A stretch of 64,000 nt of DNA from Chaetoceros tenuissimus (lineage: Eukaryota > Bacillariophyta > Thalassiosirophyceae > Chaetocerotales > Chaetocerotaceae). Each line of letters starts with the position of its first letter. Position 1 is the first letter of the stretch. This document shows, in pieces, positions 53,592 to 64,000 of this stretch. The DNA lies in NCBI GenBank assembly GCA_021927905.1, contig BLLK01000022.1, positions 1,178,001 through 1,242,000 on the forward strand, written 5' to 3'. The position numbers and the translations under genes are program-made. Under the pieces are notes generated by a model. It was not told the origin of the DNA. It made no database searches and saw only the letters and a program-made list of their open reading frames with translations.

Positions 53592-54668
53592 TCACGTCTT
53601 TGCTTCATTCTGATTCTGTTTTGTTGTTGTTCCTCCAATGACTTTTAGTTTCTCTAAAAATTCGTCTTCTGTTCGCCACGACGAACCAAGCGTCCATTGC
53701 AGTTCATCTTTTACAACTTCTCGCTCGAAACTGGATCCATCCTCTACTTGTACCAGGTTGGTGACTCTCTTCATTTGATATGGAACTCCTTCCCAGTTTC
53801 CATACACCATTCTTGTATTATCTGCATCATGTCCTCGATCATTGATCAAGAGTAAATCATTCCATAAACTCAATTCATCCTGAATTCTTAAGTAAGTTCC
53901 AGGAGCCATCTGACTTTCAAGCAACACACCTCCCTTTTCATGATCATTAATCATTACTGCATGAATGGCAGCAGTATTTGCATCATTTGGTAATAATGAA
54001 GGAAACTTTTTCAAATAAGAATGTCGGATCTCATCTATATCGTTTGTCCATTTTATATCACATCGTTCCAAAAGAACAAAAGAATCATCACCATGCTCAG
54101 ACGTATATGATTCAATCAGTTGGCACCAATCCTTTAATGAATCATCGCATGTCTGTCGCAATATCATTTCTAATTCTTTATCAAACGTGTAGAGTTTCAT
54201 ACACACTGATTCTGTGTCATCCTTGTTTGTATAGATACTGTACAATCGTAATCTAAATATCCTATTTGGCATTCCATCAAAGTAATATGCAGCAATTAAA
54301 GCACCGCAATTATCAGACTCTTTTCCATTTGGAAACATGTACTCTGGTAACTTTTCAATGGATAAAGGAATGAGAGTCACATGAAAGTGTTCATGTCCTC
54401 CTCCTTCACGTGGAAGTTTTTGTTGTTGACGATCAGCAACGACTTGTTCATAGTTGTCAAAGTCGCCTTGAAAGTTTTGAAGCAGCTTCTTCAAAAGTTT
54501 GCTTTGAGGTTTGCTATTGCTTGTAGTCATTCTAAGAGGTTCAACTAGAAAGCTGGATCTGAGTTGTACACGTCCACTTTGAGTTGGAATACTTGGTGCA
54601 AAAGATACAGCTTTGCATGCAAGCAAAGCACCGATCAGAAACGGTAGAAACTTTGACCGATAGCCCAT
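53592..54668 (-). CDS. Plastid-targeted CpeT/CpcT-like protein
   Basis: 358 residues from ATG 54668. A signal peptide (FLPFLIGALLACKAVS, ~7-22) is followed by FAPS, an ASAFAP-type motif with Phe23, then a Ser/Arg-rich transit peptide: the classic diatom plastid presequence. The mature part shows the CpeT/CpcT pattern (LLQNFQGDFDNYEQ, HFHVTLIPL, MPNRIFRLRLYSIY), the calyx-forming family of phycobiliprotein chromophore lyases; the segment YGNWEGVPYQMKRVTNLVQ near the end is also in place. Diatoms have no phycobilisomes, so the ligand in this lineage is open. A longer frame begins at 54698 but the later Met puts the signal peptide at the N-terminus. Confidence 0.68.
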   Translation of the reverse strand: MGYRSKFLPFLIGALLACKAVSFAPSIPTQSGRVQLRSSFLVEPLRMTTSNSKPQSKLLKKLLQNFQGDFDNYEQVVADRQQQKLPREGGGHEHFHVTLIPLSIEKLPEYMFPNGKESDNCGALIAAYYFDGMPNRIFRLRLYSIYTNKDDTESVCMKLYTFDKELEMILRQTCDDSLKDWCQLIESYTSEHGDDSFVLLERCDIKWTNDIDEIRHSYLKKFPSLLPNDANTAAIHAVMINDHEKGGVLLESQMAPGTYLRIQDELSLWNDLLLINDRGHDADNTRMVYGNWEGVPYQMKRVTNLVQVEDGSSFEREVVKDELQWTLGSSWRTEDEFLEKLKVIGGTTTKQNQNEAKT

Positions 54669-55147
54669 CCTATAATAATAAGGTCGAATTGAAGACAATT
54701 GAAATTCAATTACTGATTAGATCTAGGCACAGTACTTCAAAATTCTAGCATAACTACGTTTAATGAATGACAGCACTATTCCACTATTCCTTCTTTGCTT
54801 TACCTTACGTACCTTACCGGCACTACGCATTGTTTCATCAATCATGACGTCATGATTACAAAACAACTCATAGATTGATCTGCACCCCTTTACTCCAGCA
54901 AAAATTAGACGTGAAAAATAAATGCTATGATAAATTGATTCATTGTGATCCATAATTCATAAATTTGCCTACGGTATATGAAATTATTGCTTTATATTGT
55001 TCAAGTATTTTCATAATTATGTAAATGTAACTTATTTTGATAGCATACTTATTCAAACCTTGGACGAGCCAGCTAGAGTTTCGCTTCGATTCATAACAAA
55101 GAAGAATTTATCAAAGGAGCATTCTGCACTTTTCTTAAAACGACTAC
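54669..55147. other. Intergenic region (479 bp)
   Basis: Upstream of the CpeT-like gene and downstream of the ECH1-type gene, both minus strand. AT-rich; contains an ACGTACCTTAC run near 54805-54818. Two short frames (54723-54953 minus, 54997-55209 plus) have no recognisable content and are not called. Confidence 0.45.
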
Positions 55148-56147
55148 TTAAAGCTTTGCCATTGGTAGCATATTCTGAAAATTACCCTCAGATCCACTTG
55201 CAGCCATGACAGATGCAATTAAATCATCCGTCATTAAAGCAGCTGCATTATGCATAGCTATATGGTTCAAGCCTTCTTCGACAGTATGATCTCTCGAGTA
55301 ATTTAAAGATAATTTTGTTCCTTGTACAGCAACTGGACTATTTCGAGCTATTGTCTGGCATACATTCATTGCTGATTCAAATAGATTACTTTCAATTCGA
55401 CTTACAAATCCTATTCTCAATGCTTCGACAGCATCGAAATTCTCACCAGTCAAACACAATTCCCTGACTCTCGATCCATGTCCACATATTTTGGGAAACC
55501 TTTGAAGTGTACCAACATCAGCAGCCAAGCCTAATCTTGCTTCACGTACTGAAAACTTTGCATCAGGAGAACATATCCGTACATCAGCACAACAAGACAA
55601 ATCTATCCCCCCTCCAATACACGCACCATGAATAGCGCATACAACAGGAATAGGACACTTTTCAATAGCAGTCAAACATGCTTGCATTTCCAAAATTTTA
55701 TTTTTGAATGAAATATATCTTCTTGCCACATCTGATTCATTGGATGCATTTGCCTCCATCAATCCAAAATTTTCATCGGAAATGTCTATTCCAGCGCAGA
55801 AACTTTTGCCCTCCCCAATAAAAGAATACATCTGTAGTCTTCACCATTTGTTCCAATCTCAGAAAACAATTGACCAATTTCTTTCCACATCTATGAGTGA
55901 AATATTTAGTGTGGGCCACGTCAAAAATCTGGGCATTATGAGTTTAGATCTAGATGGATACTCACCTTGGAATCAATGGCGTTTCTTTTGGAGGGTCTAT
56001 TGAGCTTGATTGTTACTAGGAAAGAGTAGAGTATGAAGATCAGATTTAAAAACAGATAGAGATTGCTTTATTATTATGAGCAACTAAAATAAACACACCT
56101 ACATGGTTCTCCCCTTCAATAATCTGTAAATGTTTGTATTGCATCAT
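55148..56147 (-). CDS. ECH1: Peroxisomal delta3,5-delta2,4-dienoyl-CoA isomerase (ECH1 type), one-base frame break
   Basis: Exons 56147-56099, 56015-55966 and 55890-55148 (introns 83 and 75 nt). Crotonase-fold isomerase of unsaturated fatty-acid beta-oxidation. Exons 1-2 give QIIEGENHV then VTIKLNRPSKRNAIDSK. Exon 3 has FCAGIDIS, IHGACIGGGIDLSCCADVRI (oxyanion hole), ARLGLAADVGTLQRFPKI and VQGTKLSLNYSRDHTVEEGL, all ECH1 signatures. The C-terminus MAKL is a PTS1-like tripeptide AKL. Within exon 3 the frame of DYRCILL and the frame of EGKSFCAGID differ by one base around a C4 homopolymer at about 55811-55815 (plus strand); five Cs would join them. That suggests a base-calling error or a very recent lesion. 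Confidence 0.85.
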
Positions 56148-57068
56148 GTGAAAATTGAAAACAATGTGGCTGTTGGTGTCAAATTCTCTTCTATCTTCTA
56201 TTTGATTATTGAAAAAGTCGAAAGAGCTCAGATGAAATAAAATGAGTTTTGCTGAGACAGTTGTTTTTATTGTATCAGCACTTTTAAGTTGTAACAGATA
56301 CTAAAACCAGAGCATTAGGTAACCCAGTCAACCTTTCTCACCTTCACAGCACTTTAGAAAAGTAGAAAGGCCTCTCTTCCTTCTCTGCCTTTCTGCCCTC
56401 TTCGTCCCCCCTCCGTGTACACAATCAACATCACAACGCTGAATTGCTTCATTTTTCATTCCAAACTAAAGGAACGAAAACACGCACTCTATGCACTATC
56501 ATGATCCATCACCTTTCACCTTCATCATGTTGAAATAAAGGTAGATTGCAGGCTGGATGATAGAGGAAAGCGTACAGTACTACAGTACAGTACAGTACAT
56601 ACAGTAAGGTACATACCTTTGAACTAACTACTAGATAGGATGTTGAAGAAATTGAAATAGAGTGTCTGCAAAATTGAACGGATCTCCGACGTTCCATTCA
56701 ACACCGGACTGTCGACGTATTTCTAACGTAAGAGCTGCTCTCCGACAGAGGGAAGTCAATCCAGTCGTTTGCAGTTTCCCGTACGTAACAATAGTACTGG
56801 AGAACTCTTTTCAAAATTTTTAATCACATCACGTATGTGTCTAAATAGGAGATATCTAAATCGTTTTCGGACCAAAAATCTATCATCACCCGCCAACCAG
56901 AATGAAAGTCCGATGTGCTGAACAAGGAAAGTTCTGCAGCGAATGCATGAAAACTTGCGATGGACACACAAAACCCTAGCACTCAAATACAAACTTAAAA
57001 GTATATACAATCAAGTAGAACATCCAATACAGCTACAGAGCATCAGAGAAGCCTTCTAACGTGCAAAT
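56148..57068. other. Divergent intergenic region (921 bp) with a TACAG microsatellite
   Basis: Between the ECH1-type gene (minus) and the modular surface-protein gene (plus). Near 56572-56605 lies a TACAG/AGTAC tandem repeat (TACAGTACAGTACAGTACAG type). Several GTACGTA-like palindromic motifs follow. No RNA gene or convincing frame seen. Confidence 0.5.
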
Positions 57069-60000
57069 ATGAACTCTGTCAAGGTCGACGCAGGAAAGGG
57101 AGGCAGCCTCTCCTCTTGTTCCTATCGTGACGTTGCGATTAAAGGATTAAAGTCGGCAAAATCTTCTCCTTCTCCAAAGGTAGATGATTCAAAGCCTATT
57201 CTCTCCAAGCTTAACTCGAGTAAGATATGCAAAGCCCCTATTCTTCAAAAACCAAATAAAAACAAACCAGCTTTGCTTTCTTTGGAGTCCTCCTCACAAA
57301 AGAAACAGCATCAGGTAAGAAGACATAAATTGAAACATATGTGTTGATTCATTACAGATGAACTTTTGTTCAAAAGTATATATACTTTATTTAGATCATC
57401 CATATACTCAAAGTACTTTTATATTTCTTTACATACAATTAGGTCGCAGGGAACACTGTAAAAGGTGCAGGAAGTACCAGGACTCGCGGTATTATTGCTG
57501 CAAAAGGAAAGATCCCTACCACTGGTAGTGATGAGTCTACAACCAAAGATTCTGGAAAGCAGCAGCTATTATCTATTGAATCACAGAACTCTATTCCTTC
57601 TGAGAAAAGAGGATGTGCACAGGATTACAACTCTTCCTATCCAGTGCTTACCGATGCTCGTAAGAGCGGTTGTCCTCATCGTACTATCTCTACCTTCAAT
57701 CAGAAGATGAAGCCCTCTGTTTCTCAAAGCATTGATGCTGCTACAACCAAAGATTCTGGAAAGCAGCAGCTATTATCTATTGAATCACAGAACTCTATTC
57801 CTTCTGAGAAAAGAGGATGTGCACAGGATTACAACTCTTCCTATCCAGAGATTACCATTCCTCACAAGAGCGGTTGTCCTGATCGTACTATCTTCAATCA
57901 GAAGATGAAGCCCTCTGTTTCTCAAAGCATTGATGGTGCTACAAACCGTTCTTTTTATCCTGAAAAGTCTTTTCTCGTGAAGAGTGAGATCACTGTTGTT
58001 CCTTGCAAAACACTTAACGAAACGGAAAAGCAAAATCATCTTTATGATTTGAGCAAAACTAGTGATAGTACTAGCAGAAATACAAATGGGCGAGAGAAGC
58101 TGGAGGAAGATATGAAGTCAATGAATCGCAAAATCTCTATTACTGAGAAATTGACTACTGATTCTTCTCCACATTCTCACTTTTGTATCAGGATTGATTA
58201 TTGGAAAGGGCATGATGCTTCTGCCCTCGTCAATTACGGTGAGAAAAGTCCACAACAGTGCGCTAGTTTCAAAAAAGGTGGTCGTGACTTTCCAACACCT
58301 GCAAAACTCAAGGAAAGACTCTTTGTCATGGAAAAGATGTGGAGTTGCTTAAAAAATGTGCCTCTCAGATCGGGGGGTGAGGAATCGGTGTTTGACGTTT
58401 CTTCTAGGGGAAATATTGCTGCAAACTCTCTGACTCATGGGAATGTTCCTCCTTGTCGTAGTGGTAGTAGATTTTTCTCTTTATTCTCTCAAAATCTTTC
58501 AAAGCTTTTGGTGTTGACATTGTGCTTTTCTCTTTTGTCGAGTCCAACATGTGAGGCTTCGTTTGTTGACAGAAAAGGTTCTATTTTGAAAAATGTACAT
58601 GTCGACAGGTCTTTCAATTTGAAAGAAACGGACGTGAAAGCAGTAAAGGTATGCTATTTAGTTGTAGAAACAACTTTTCATTCATTTGATATTGCTGTCA
58701 ATATATTTACACTAAATCATGTGTCCTCATTTATTTTCAGGAAAAGCTTGGTAATGGAATTGCAGCTCACGTTCATCTCTTTAATTCAAGGGATCAAGTC
58801 GAAAGTAATGAGTTCCATACCGAGTGGAAACTACTCCCATTGGATGGAATCTTTACGGAACCCATCGCTTCGCTGTCATCCACCTCTCTTTATGAAGACA
58901 CAGAGACTAGTATCGATTTAGATCAAAGGACTCGTGCTTCCGATCTGGATGTAAAGAACCGTAACACTGATGACGACACTAATGGAATCAATGATGAAGC
59001 AATCTTAAAAAAGACTTCCTTACAGAAATTCATTGATTCTGTGGCGACTTCAAGTTTCTCTATCCTTACACTATTGATCGGTAAATCCAAAGCGATTTTG
59101 CCATCTCTGCCATTGCTCTTTTTCCCTTTTGCTTCTGCGACAGACCCAATCAGTTTTTCGTCTTTGTCCATACACAAGTCTTCATTGTGTGTGGTAGACA
59201 ATGCGGAGCCCTTTGAGCAAATGGATGCAACCTTTGGAGATTGCAGAGATGAATGCATCTCGTCAAGTATTTGTAATGGAATGCAGCATATAGATCCATT
59301 GCAATGCCTACTTTATGACGTGCCAATTTCTTCGGTAAGATTGATTATTAGTTTTCATTTTTTTAATGATTTCATCTGCGGACGACTGAATTCTCTAATT
59401 CCAATTTTCATCTCTCCAAGATTTCTAATGTCAATGACGACACATATACTTGTGGAAAGAAACCTATTGCAAAGAGAGCAAGAAAGGCACATTTCAAGAA
59501 AACAATTTCTCCAAATGGAAATAAGTTTCCAAGTGGAACACGTTCTCCACTTGGGATTGGCTTAAAATCAACAGCAGGAGTAAATGAAGAAATTGAAATA
59601 TCAAGCATGGCAGATAAATCCACCAAAGCGTCGCGGACAGCAAAAGCAACCAAAGCACCCAAGGCACCAATTGTGCAAACTCCAATTCAATTTGTATTGG
59701 AATTGTGCAGTGCTTCTTGTTTGATTGATACTTTCAGTCAAGTCATCCAAAACGAGCTGAAAGTATTAATTCTAGAGTTTGGCTTTAAAGGAAAAGTCGT
59801 GACGACTGATTTATCAATGGATGTCGAAGTAACAAACAACGAATGTTTTTCATGTGTCCTGAACTCGGAGAGAAGAAATCTACAAAGCGAGAGCAATCCG
59901 TCGCAAAATATACTTTCAGTCAATATATCATTTCTAGATGATTCAAAGAAAAATAAGTTCGATTCGTTTCAGGTTATCAGGAACTTAAAAGATAACAAAC

Positions 60001-63000
60001 AAGAGATAAACACAAGATTGGTAGATTTGAGTATCATCATAAATGATATCCAAGCCACAAGTTCAGAATCATCCCAAGGTCCAAGTCTTTCATCTGCACC
60101 GAGTGAAGTTCCGTCGATTTCGGATATTTCCATTTACTCCTCATGTGAGGATATCCCTTTTTGGAAAGTTGGAGGAACCTCCATCTATGCCAATATGACT
60201 TGTGCAGATATTGAAAACACTGAGCATCCCTCCAAATTTTGTGATGCTATTTTGAACTTAAATGATGGTTTATTTGAAAATCGCTCCGTTTCGCAAGCAT
60301 GCTGTGTATGTGGTGGGGGTTCTTTTATCGAATCGAACACAGCCACACCTTCTGCTACAGAGACTCTCAAGCCATCAACATCTTCCATGCCATCAATGGA
60401 AGAATATCCTTCTGTTTCTCCGTCTTCCAGTCCTTCGAATTGCTTGGATGATCCCAATTGGTTTTTTGACGAATCGAAGGAAATGACATGCGAGCATTTG
60501 AGTGGACCTAATGCTGCTGAGTTATGCAAACGTTTCAATACGAATTCGAATGGAAAGTCATCCTATCAAGCGTGGTAAGTCTTGAAATATTTTATTCTTT
60601 GTGATTTGCATGAAGTGTTTAATACTAATGTAATGATTTGAAGCTGTGCCTGCAATGGTGGAATTCATATTTCTACTGCACCAAGTTTGTCTCCTGCTTT
60701 GTTTTTTGGAGAAGAATGTCGTTTGAATGAAGAATGTAAAAGTGGTGTTTGTGGTGATGGTAGTGAAATAACGAGTTCTATATTTCATGGCAAACTCTTG
60801 TTCAATAATGATGATACTGAGGTCTTTGGTGATACTGTGCTTACTCTGTTTCCCAGTGGCCATTTGAAAGACTTGTCAAGAGGAGAGTGTCTATCTTCAA
60901 AAATGACTTTTGTTTCATGTGCTCGTAAAACTTGTAGCCCAGAACATCAATTTGTATGTTTGAACAAAGGAAAAATGTCAAAGAGTAAGCATCTAGACAA
61001 AGCAGAACAATATGGAGGAGAATTGATCAAAGTCAAAACATCACAGCAAATGAGCTGGCTACAATCTATTCTAATAGAAGAAAATATGAGTGCTTATATC
61101 AGTGGTAAGAGAGTCAGTTCAACTAAATTTGTCTTCGATGATGACGAAGAATTTCCTGAGGGTTTAGGGCTTTGGCATGAAGGTGAACCAAACAATGTCA
61201 GAGGGATAGAAGATTGCATAGTATCTTCTGATAGATTTGAGGAAGAAAGTTGGTTTGATATGAATTGCTCAGATGAACGTGCAGCTTTATACAGTGTTCC
61301 TTTTCCTATTGATGAAGAAGATGAGAATTTTGTTTGTCATAGCACCGAAGCGGAAGATTGTTCCATATCGTTGACTCAACTAACAATTGGAAGTGCAAAT
61401 TTGAATTTCGCCCTTCAAAATGCTGCTTCAAATCAATGTCTCACATCCCCAAGTTCTTTGACTGATTGTAATTCATTAAACTCGGCGCAGTTTCTACGTC
61501 TAGAGCCAGTTTCGTATCCAGTCCAACGGTGTACCCCTGATGTAAGTCTATGATTTATTCAAATCCAATTTTATTCTCAATTATCTTACCAATACTTTGT
61601 CTTCACCATGTTTAAAAAGGATGAGTCATCATGTGAGGATATCCCTTTTTGGAAAGTTGGAGGAACCTCCATCTATGCCAATATGACATGCACAGATATT
61701 GAAAACACTGAGCATCCCTCCAAATTTTGTGATGCTATTTTGAACTTAAATGATGGTTTATTTGAAAATCGCTCCGTTTCGCAAGCATGCTGTGTATGTG
61801 GTGGGGGTTCTTTTATCGAATCGAACACAGCCACACCTTCTGCTACAGAGACTCTCAAGCCATCAACATCTTCCATGCCATCAATGGAAGAATATCCTTC
61901 TGTTTCTCCGTCTTCCAGTCCTTCGAATTGCTTGGATGATCCCAATTGGTTTTTTGACGAATCGAAGGAAATGACATGCGAGCATTTGAGTGGACCTAAT
62001 GCTGCTGAGTTATGCAAACGTTTCAATACGAATTCGAATGGAAAGTCATCCTATCAAGCGTGGTAAGTCTTGAAATATTTTATTCTTTGTGATTTGCATG
62101 ACATATCAATTACTAATATAATCATTTGAAGCTGTGCCTGCAATGGTGGAATTCATATTTCTACTGCACCAAGTTTGTCTCCTGCTTTGTTTTTTGGAGA
62201 AGAGTGTCGTTTGAATGAAGAATGTAAAAGTGGTGTTTGTGGTGATGGTAGTGAAATAACGAGTTCTATATTTCATGGCAAACTCTTGTTCAATAATGAT
62301 GATACTGAGGTCTTTGGTGATACTGTGCTTACTCTGTTTCCCAGTGGCCATTTGAAAGATTTTTCCAGTGGACAAAGTGTTAATGCAGAAGGCTGTACCG
62401 CTTCAACACATTGGCGTCTTTCTATGGAAAGTACACAAAGTGATTGGGTAGTTGTCAGAGTTCGCATGTATTCAGGATCAGAAGAATTGATACCGGTTAA
62501 TTTGTCTGCATCAAAAACTTACAATTATAATGGTCGTTATTCTATAAACAATGTCTTGAGTGATAATGATGCAAAGTTTTGGTATGGAAAGGCACCGACT
62601 GACAACAAGTATTTCATTGGCTTTGAATTCTCAGAACCAACTTGTGTGAGTAAGGCACTTTGGAAAAATTCGTTTGCAGGTTTCGCAACTGGTGAAGTAA
62701 AACTGGAAGGGAAAAGAGGAAATGAATGGATTGAGTATGCTGCAAAGAATCCAGGAACAGATCAGAGTAAACTCGAAGTATTCACCATTAATAAGCAATT
62801 TCAATTGGGCCTTGCGAATGTCCCGTTGCAAGAAGATTCAGCGAAGTGGACAAAGGTTCCAATCGATGGAGGCAGTTTTGCCCTTCAAAATGTTGCTTCA
62901 AATCAATGCATCACATCCCCAAGTTCTTTAACTGATTGCAATTTATCAAACTCGGCGCAGTTTCTACGTCTAGAGCCAGTTCCACATCCAGTACAGAGAT

Positions 63001-64000
63001 GTGCTCCAGATGTAAGTCCATGATTTATTTTGAAATAATCGTGCTTGTCAAAAATCTAAATATCTCCATCATTTTTACCACACAAAACATAACAGGATGA
63101 GTATTCATGTGAGGACATCCCTTCCTGGAAAGTTGGTGGAACCTCCATCTATGCCAATATTACATGTGCCGAAATTTCTTCACTTCCACTCCATTCGGAT
63201 TTCTGCCTTGCCATTTTGAGCCTCTCGGATGGATCCTTTGACGGTAGGACAATTAGACAAGCATGCTGCGCTTGTGGTGGTGGGAGTTATATCGACATCA
63301 ATACAGCATCCCCATCGCTCTCTGCAACAGATGCACCATCTGTATCTCTTCAGCCAACCATGGAAGCTTATCCATCAACTAATCCGACAACAAGTCCATC
63401 AGAATGTAAAGATGACCCTCATTGGTTCTTTGACAAAGATCAGAAACTTGGTTGCAAACATATCGATTCCTTAGCACTTTGTGATCGATTCGGAGCTACG
63501 ATTTACAATAAAAAAACAGCCTTCCAGGCATGCTGTATTTGCAATGGAGGGAATCATATCTCTGTTTCACCTAGTGCGCAACCAACTACTTCTCAGAAAC
63601 CTTCGTCAACTCCTTCTGTATCAATAGAACCAACCTCGAAGCCAAGTGTATTGCCATCTATCAACCCAACCGTATCAAATGCGCCTTCGGATAGACCATC
63701 TGGTTCTATTCCTACAATTTATGATGGTAAGGCATGTAAGTATAATATTGAATGCTTATCAGGGACATGTGAGATTGAAGAGGGTGAAAGTACTGGGATA
63801 TGCAAACGTGGTGTAAGTTTATTTTTCATGATTTACTTTTAATAATGATCAAACATTGAAGCCATACTAACAGCCTTTGTAAAGATATTGAGAAGGGCAC
63901 CTCCATCAACAGATTATGAGTTGGAAGTTAATACAAAGTATTTTTCTGCAGACAGCTCTCATTACTTGATTTTTGACACCGGTGGCTCTGACAACATTGG
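57069..64000 (+). CDS. Giant modular membrane-anchored surface protein with lectin modules (3' end beyond window)
   Basis: Nine exons: 57069-57314, 57443-58648, 58741-59334, 59421-60574, 60644-61541, 61620-62062, 62132-63011, 63096-63812, 63885-end. All eight introns are GT-AG (69-128 nt) and keep frame, giving over 2080 residues. The N-terminal 430 are polar with a tandem repeat. Hydrophobic stretches at about 435-455 and 589-620 are possible anchors. Then Cys-rich modules: CEDIPFWKVGG...ACCVCGGG, CLDDPNWFF...ACCACNGG, and a small knot CRLNEECKSGVCGDG. Module 1 encloses a C-type lectin domain (about 1168-1290; WHEGEPNN, WFDMNC). Module 2 encloses an F5/8C-like domain (about 1600-1712). Module 3 begins at 63096. 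Ser/Thr/Pro linkers suggest glycosylation. An adhesion or cell-wall role is inferred. Exons 1-3 could be a separate gene. Confidence 0.7.
57539..57940 (+). repeat. In-frame tandem duplication of ~204 bp
   Basis: Unit from 57539 repeats from 57743; both encode TTKDSGKQQLLSIESQNSIP, then EKRGCAQDYNSSYP and, later, NQKMKPSVSQSID. The DNA is nearly identical except around TDARKSGCPHRT against IPHKSGCPDRT. Recent duplication within the predicted polar N-terminal region. Confidence 0.88.
60136..60870 (+). repeat. Cys-rich module, repeat unit 1 (exons 4-5, including intron)
   Basis: About 735 bp nearly identical to 61622-62361, including the 69-nt intron, which has a few more differences. Encodes from CEDIPFW to SGHLKD. 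Confidence 0.88.
61622..62361 (+). repeat. Cys-rich module, repeat unit 2 (exons 6-7, including intron)
   Basis: Second copy of the module; after SGHLKD the sequence is unrelated to unit 1 (F5/8C-like core instead of C-type lectin) until FALQN near 62877, where homology to 61410 resumes and runs to the end of the exon. Confidence 0.88.

Noticed and set aside
54997-55209. 70-codon plus-strand frame overlapping the end of the ECH1-type gene
   Set aside because: Overlaps a well-supported gene on the other strand and has no recognisable content.
56572-56610. TACAG repeat as a CRISPR-like or structured array
   Set aside because: Short tandem microsatellite without unique spacers, in a eukaryotic nuclear region.
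63930-64000. Aspartic-protease-like FDTGGS motif in exon 9 of the surface protein
   Set aside because: Pepsins need DTGS or DTGSS with surrounding hydrophobic strands and a second lobe; only 24 codons are left in the window, so no call is made.
1-64000. tRNA, rRNA or other structured RNA genes
   Set aside because: I scanned intergenic regions by eye for tRNA boxes and long stem-loops and found none I could support; a dedicated covariance search would be needed to exclude them.

Overview
The window is nuclear DNA of a diatom, most likely a centric one. Genes are compact, AT-rich and densely packed on both strands, with short GT-AG introns of about 70-130 nt. Two predicted preproteins carry a signal peptide followed by an ASAFAP-like Ala/Ser-Phe cleavage motif, the presequence of complex red-lineage plastids. 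A clear WDR92/DNAAF10 gene (axonemal dynein assembly) points to a lineage that still makes flagellate gametes, as centric diatoms do. Species cannot be fixed from the sequence.

The left third (1-18.5 kb) is housekeeping: an NF-YC histone-fold subunit, a coiled-coil protein, a probably plastid-complex OTU protease, exocyst Exo70, an SGF29-like SAGA subunit with a very large polyQ N-terminus, a ribosomal L1-domain nucleolar protein (UTP30/RSL1D1 type) and a Nup160-type nucleoporin.

The middle (18.5-41 kb) is a young, actively rearranging accessory cluster. Four cytochrome P450 paralogues (one inverted, one frameshifted) and one alpha/beta hydrolase (frameshifted as assembled) all sit behind copies of the same promoter/5'UTR block, including a conserved 5'UTR intron. 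Downstream of three of the P450s lie decayed antisense copies of the nucleoporin 3' end and the tail of an unknown acidic gene, so the duplicated unit can be traced back to the Nup160-P450 convergent pair at 18.5 kb. A composite, internally inverted Ty3/Gypsy LTR element (31893-36861, with 5-bp target duplication TTGAG) has split the promoter block of the fourth P450. P450 plus an HDWG-type hydrolase under one promoter suggests a small co-expressed oxidative pathway; this is inference.

The right part (41-56 kb) is housekeeping again: WDR92, a WNK kinase, ethanolamine-phosphate cytidylyltransferase, a Cas1p-type O-acyltransferase with an unusual domain order, RRP7, a plastid CpeT/CpcT-like lyase and a peroxisomal ECH1-type dienoyl-CoA isomerase carrying a single-base frame break. 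The last 7 kb (57-64 kb) is one large, still unfinished gene for a membrane-anchored modular surface protein. Its nearly identical Cys-rich modules enclose different sugar-binding cores, a C-type lectin in one and an F5/8C-like domain in the next. The gene runs off the window's end.
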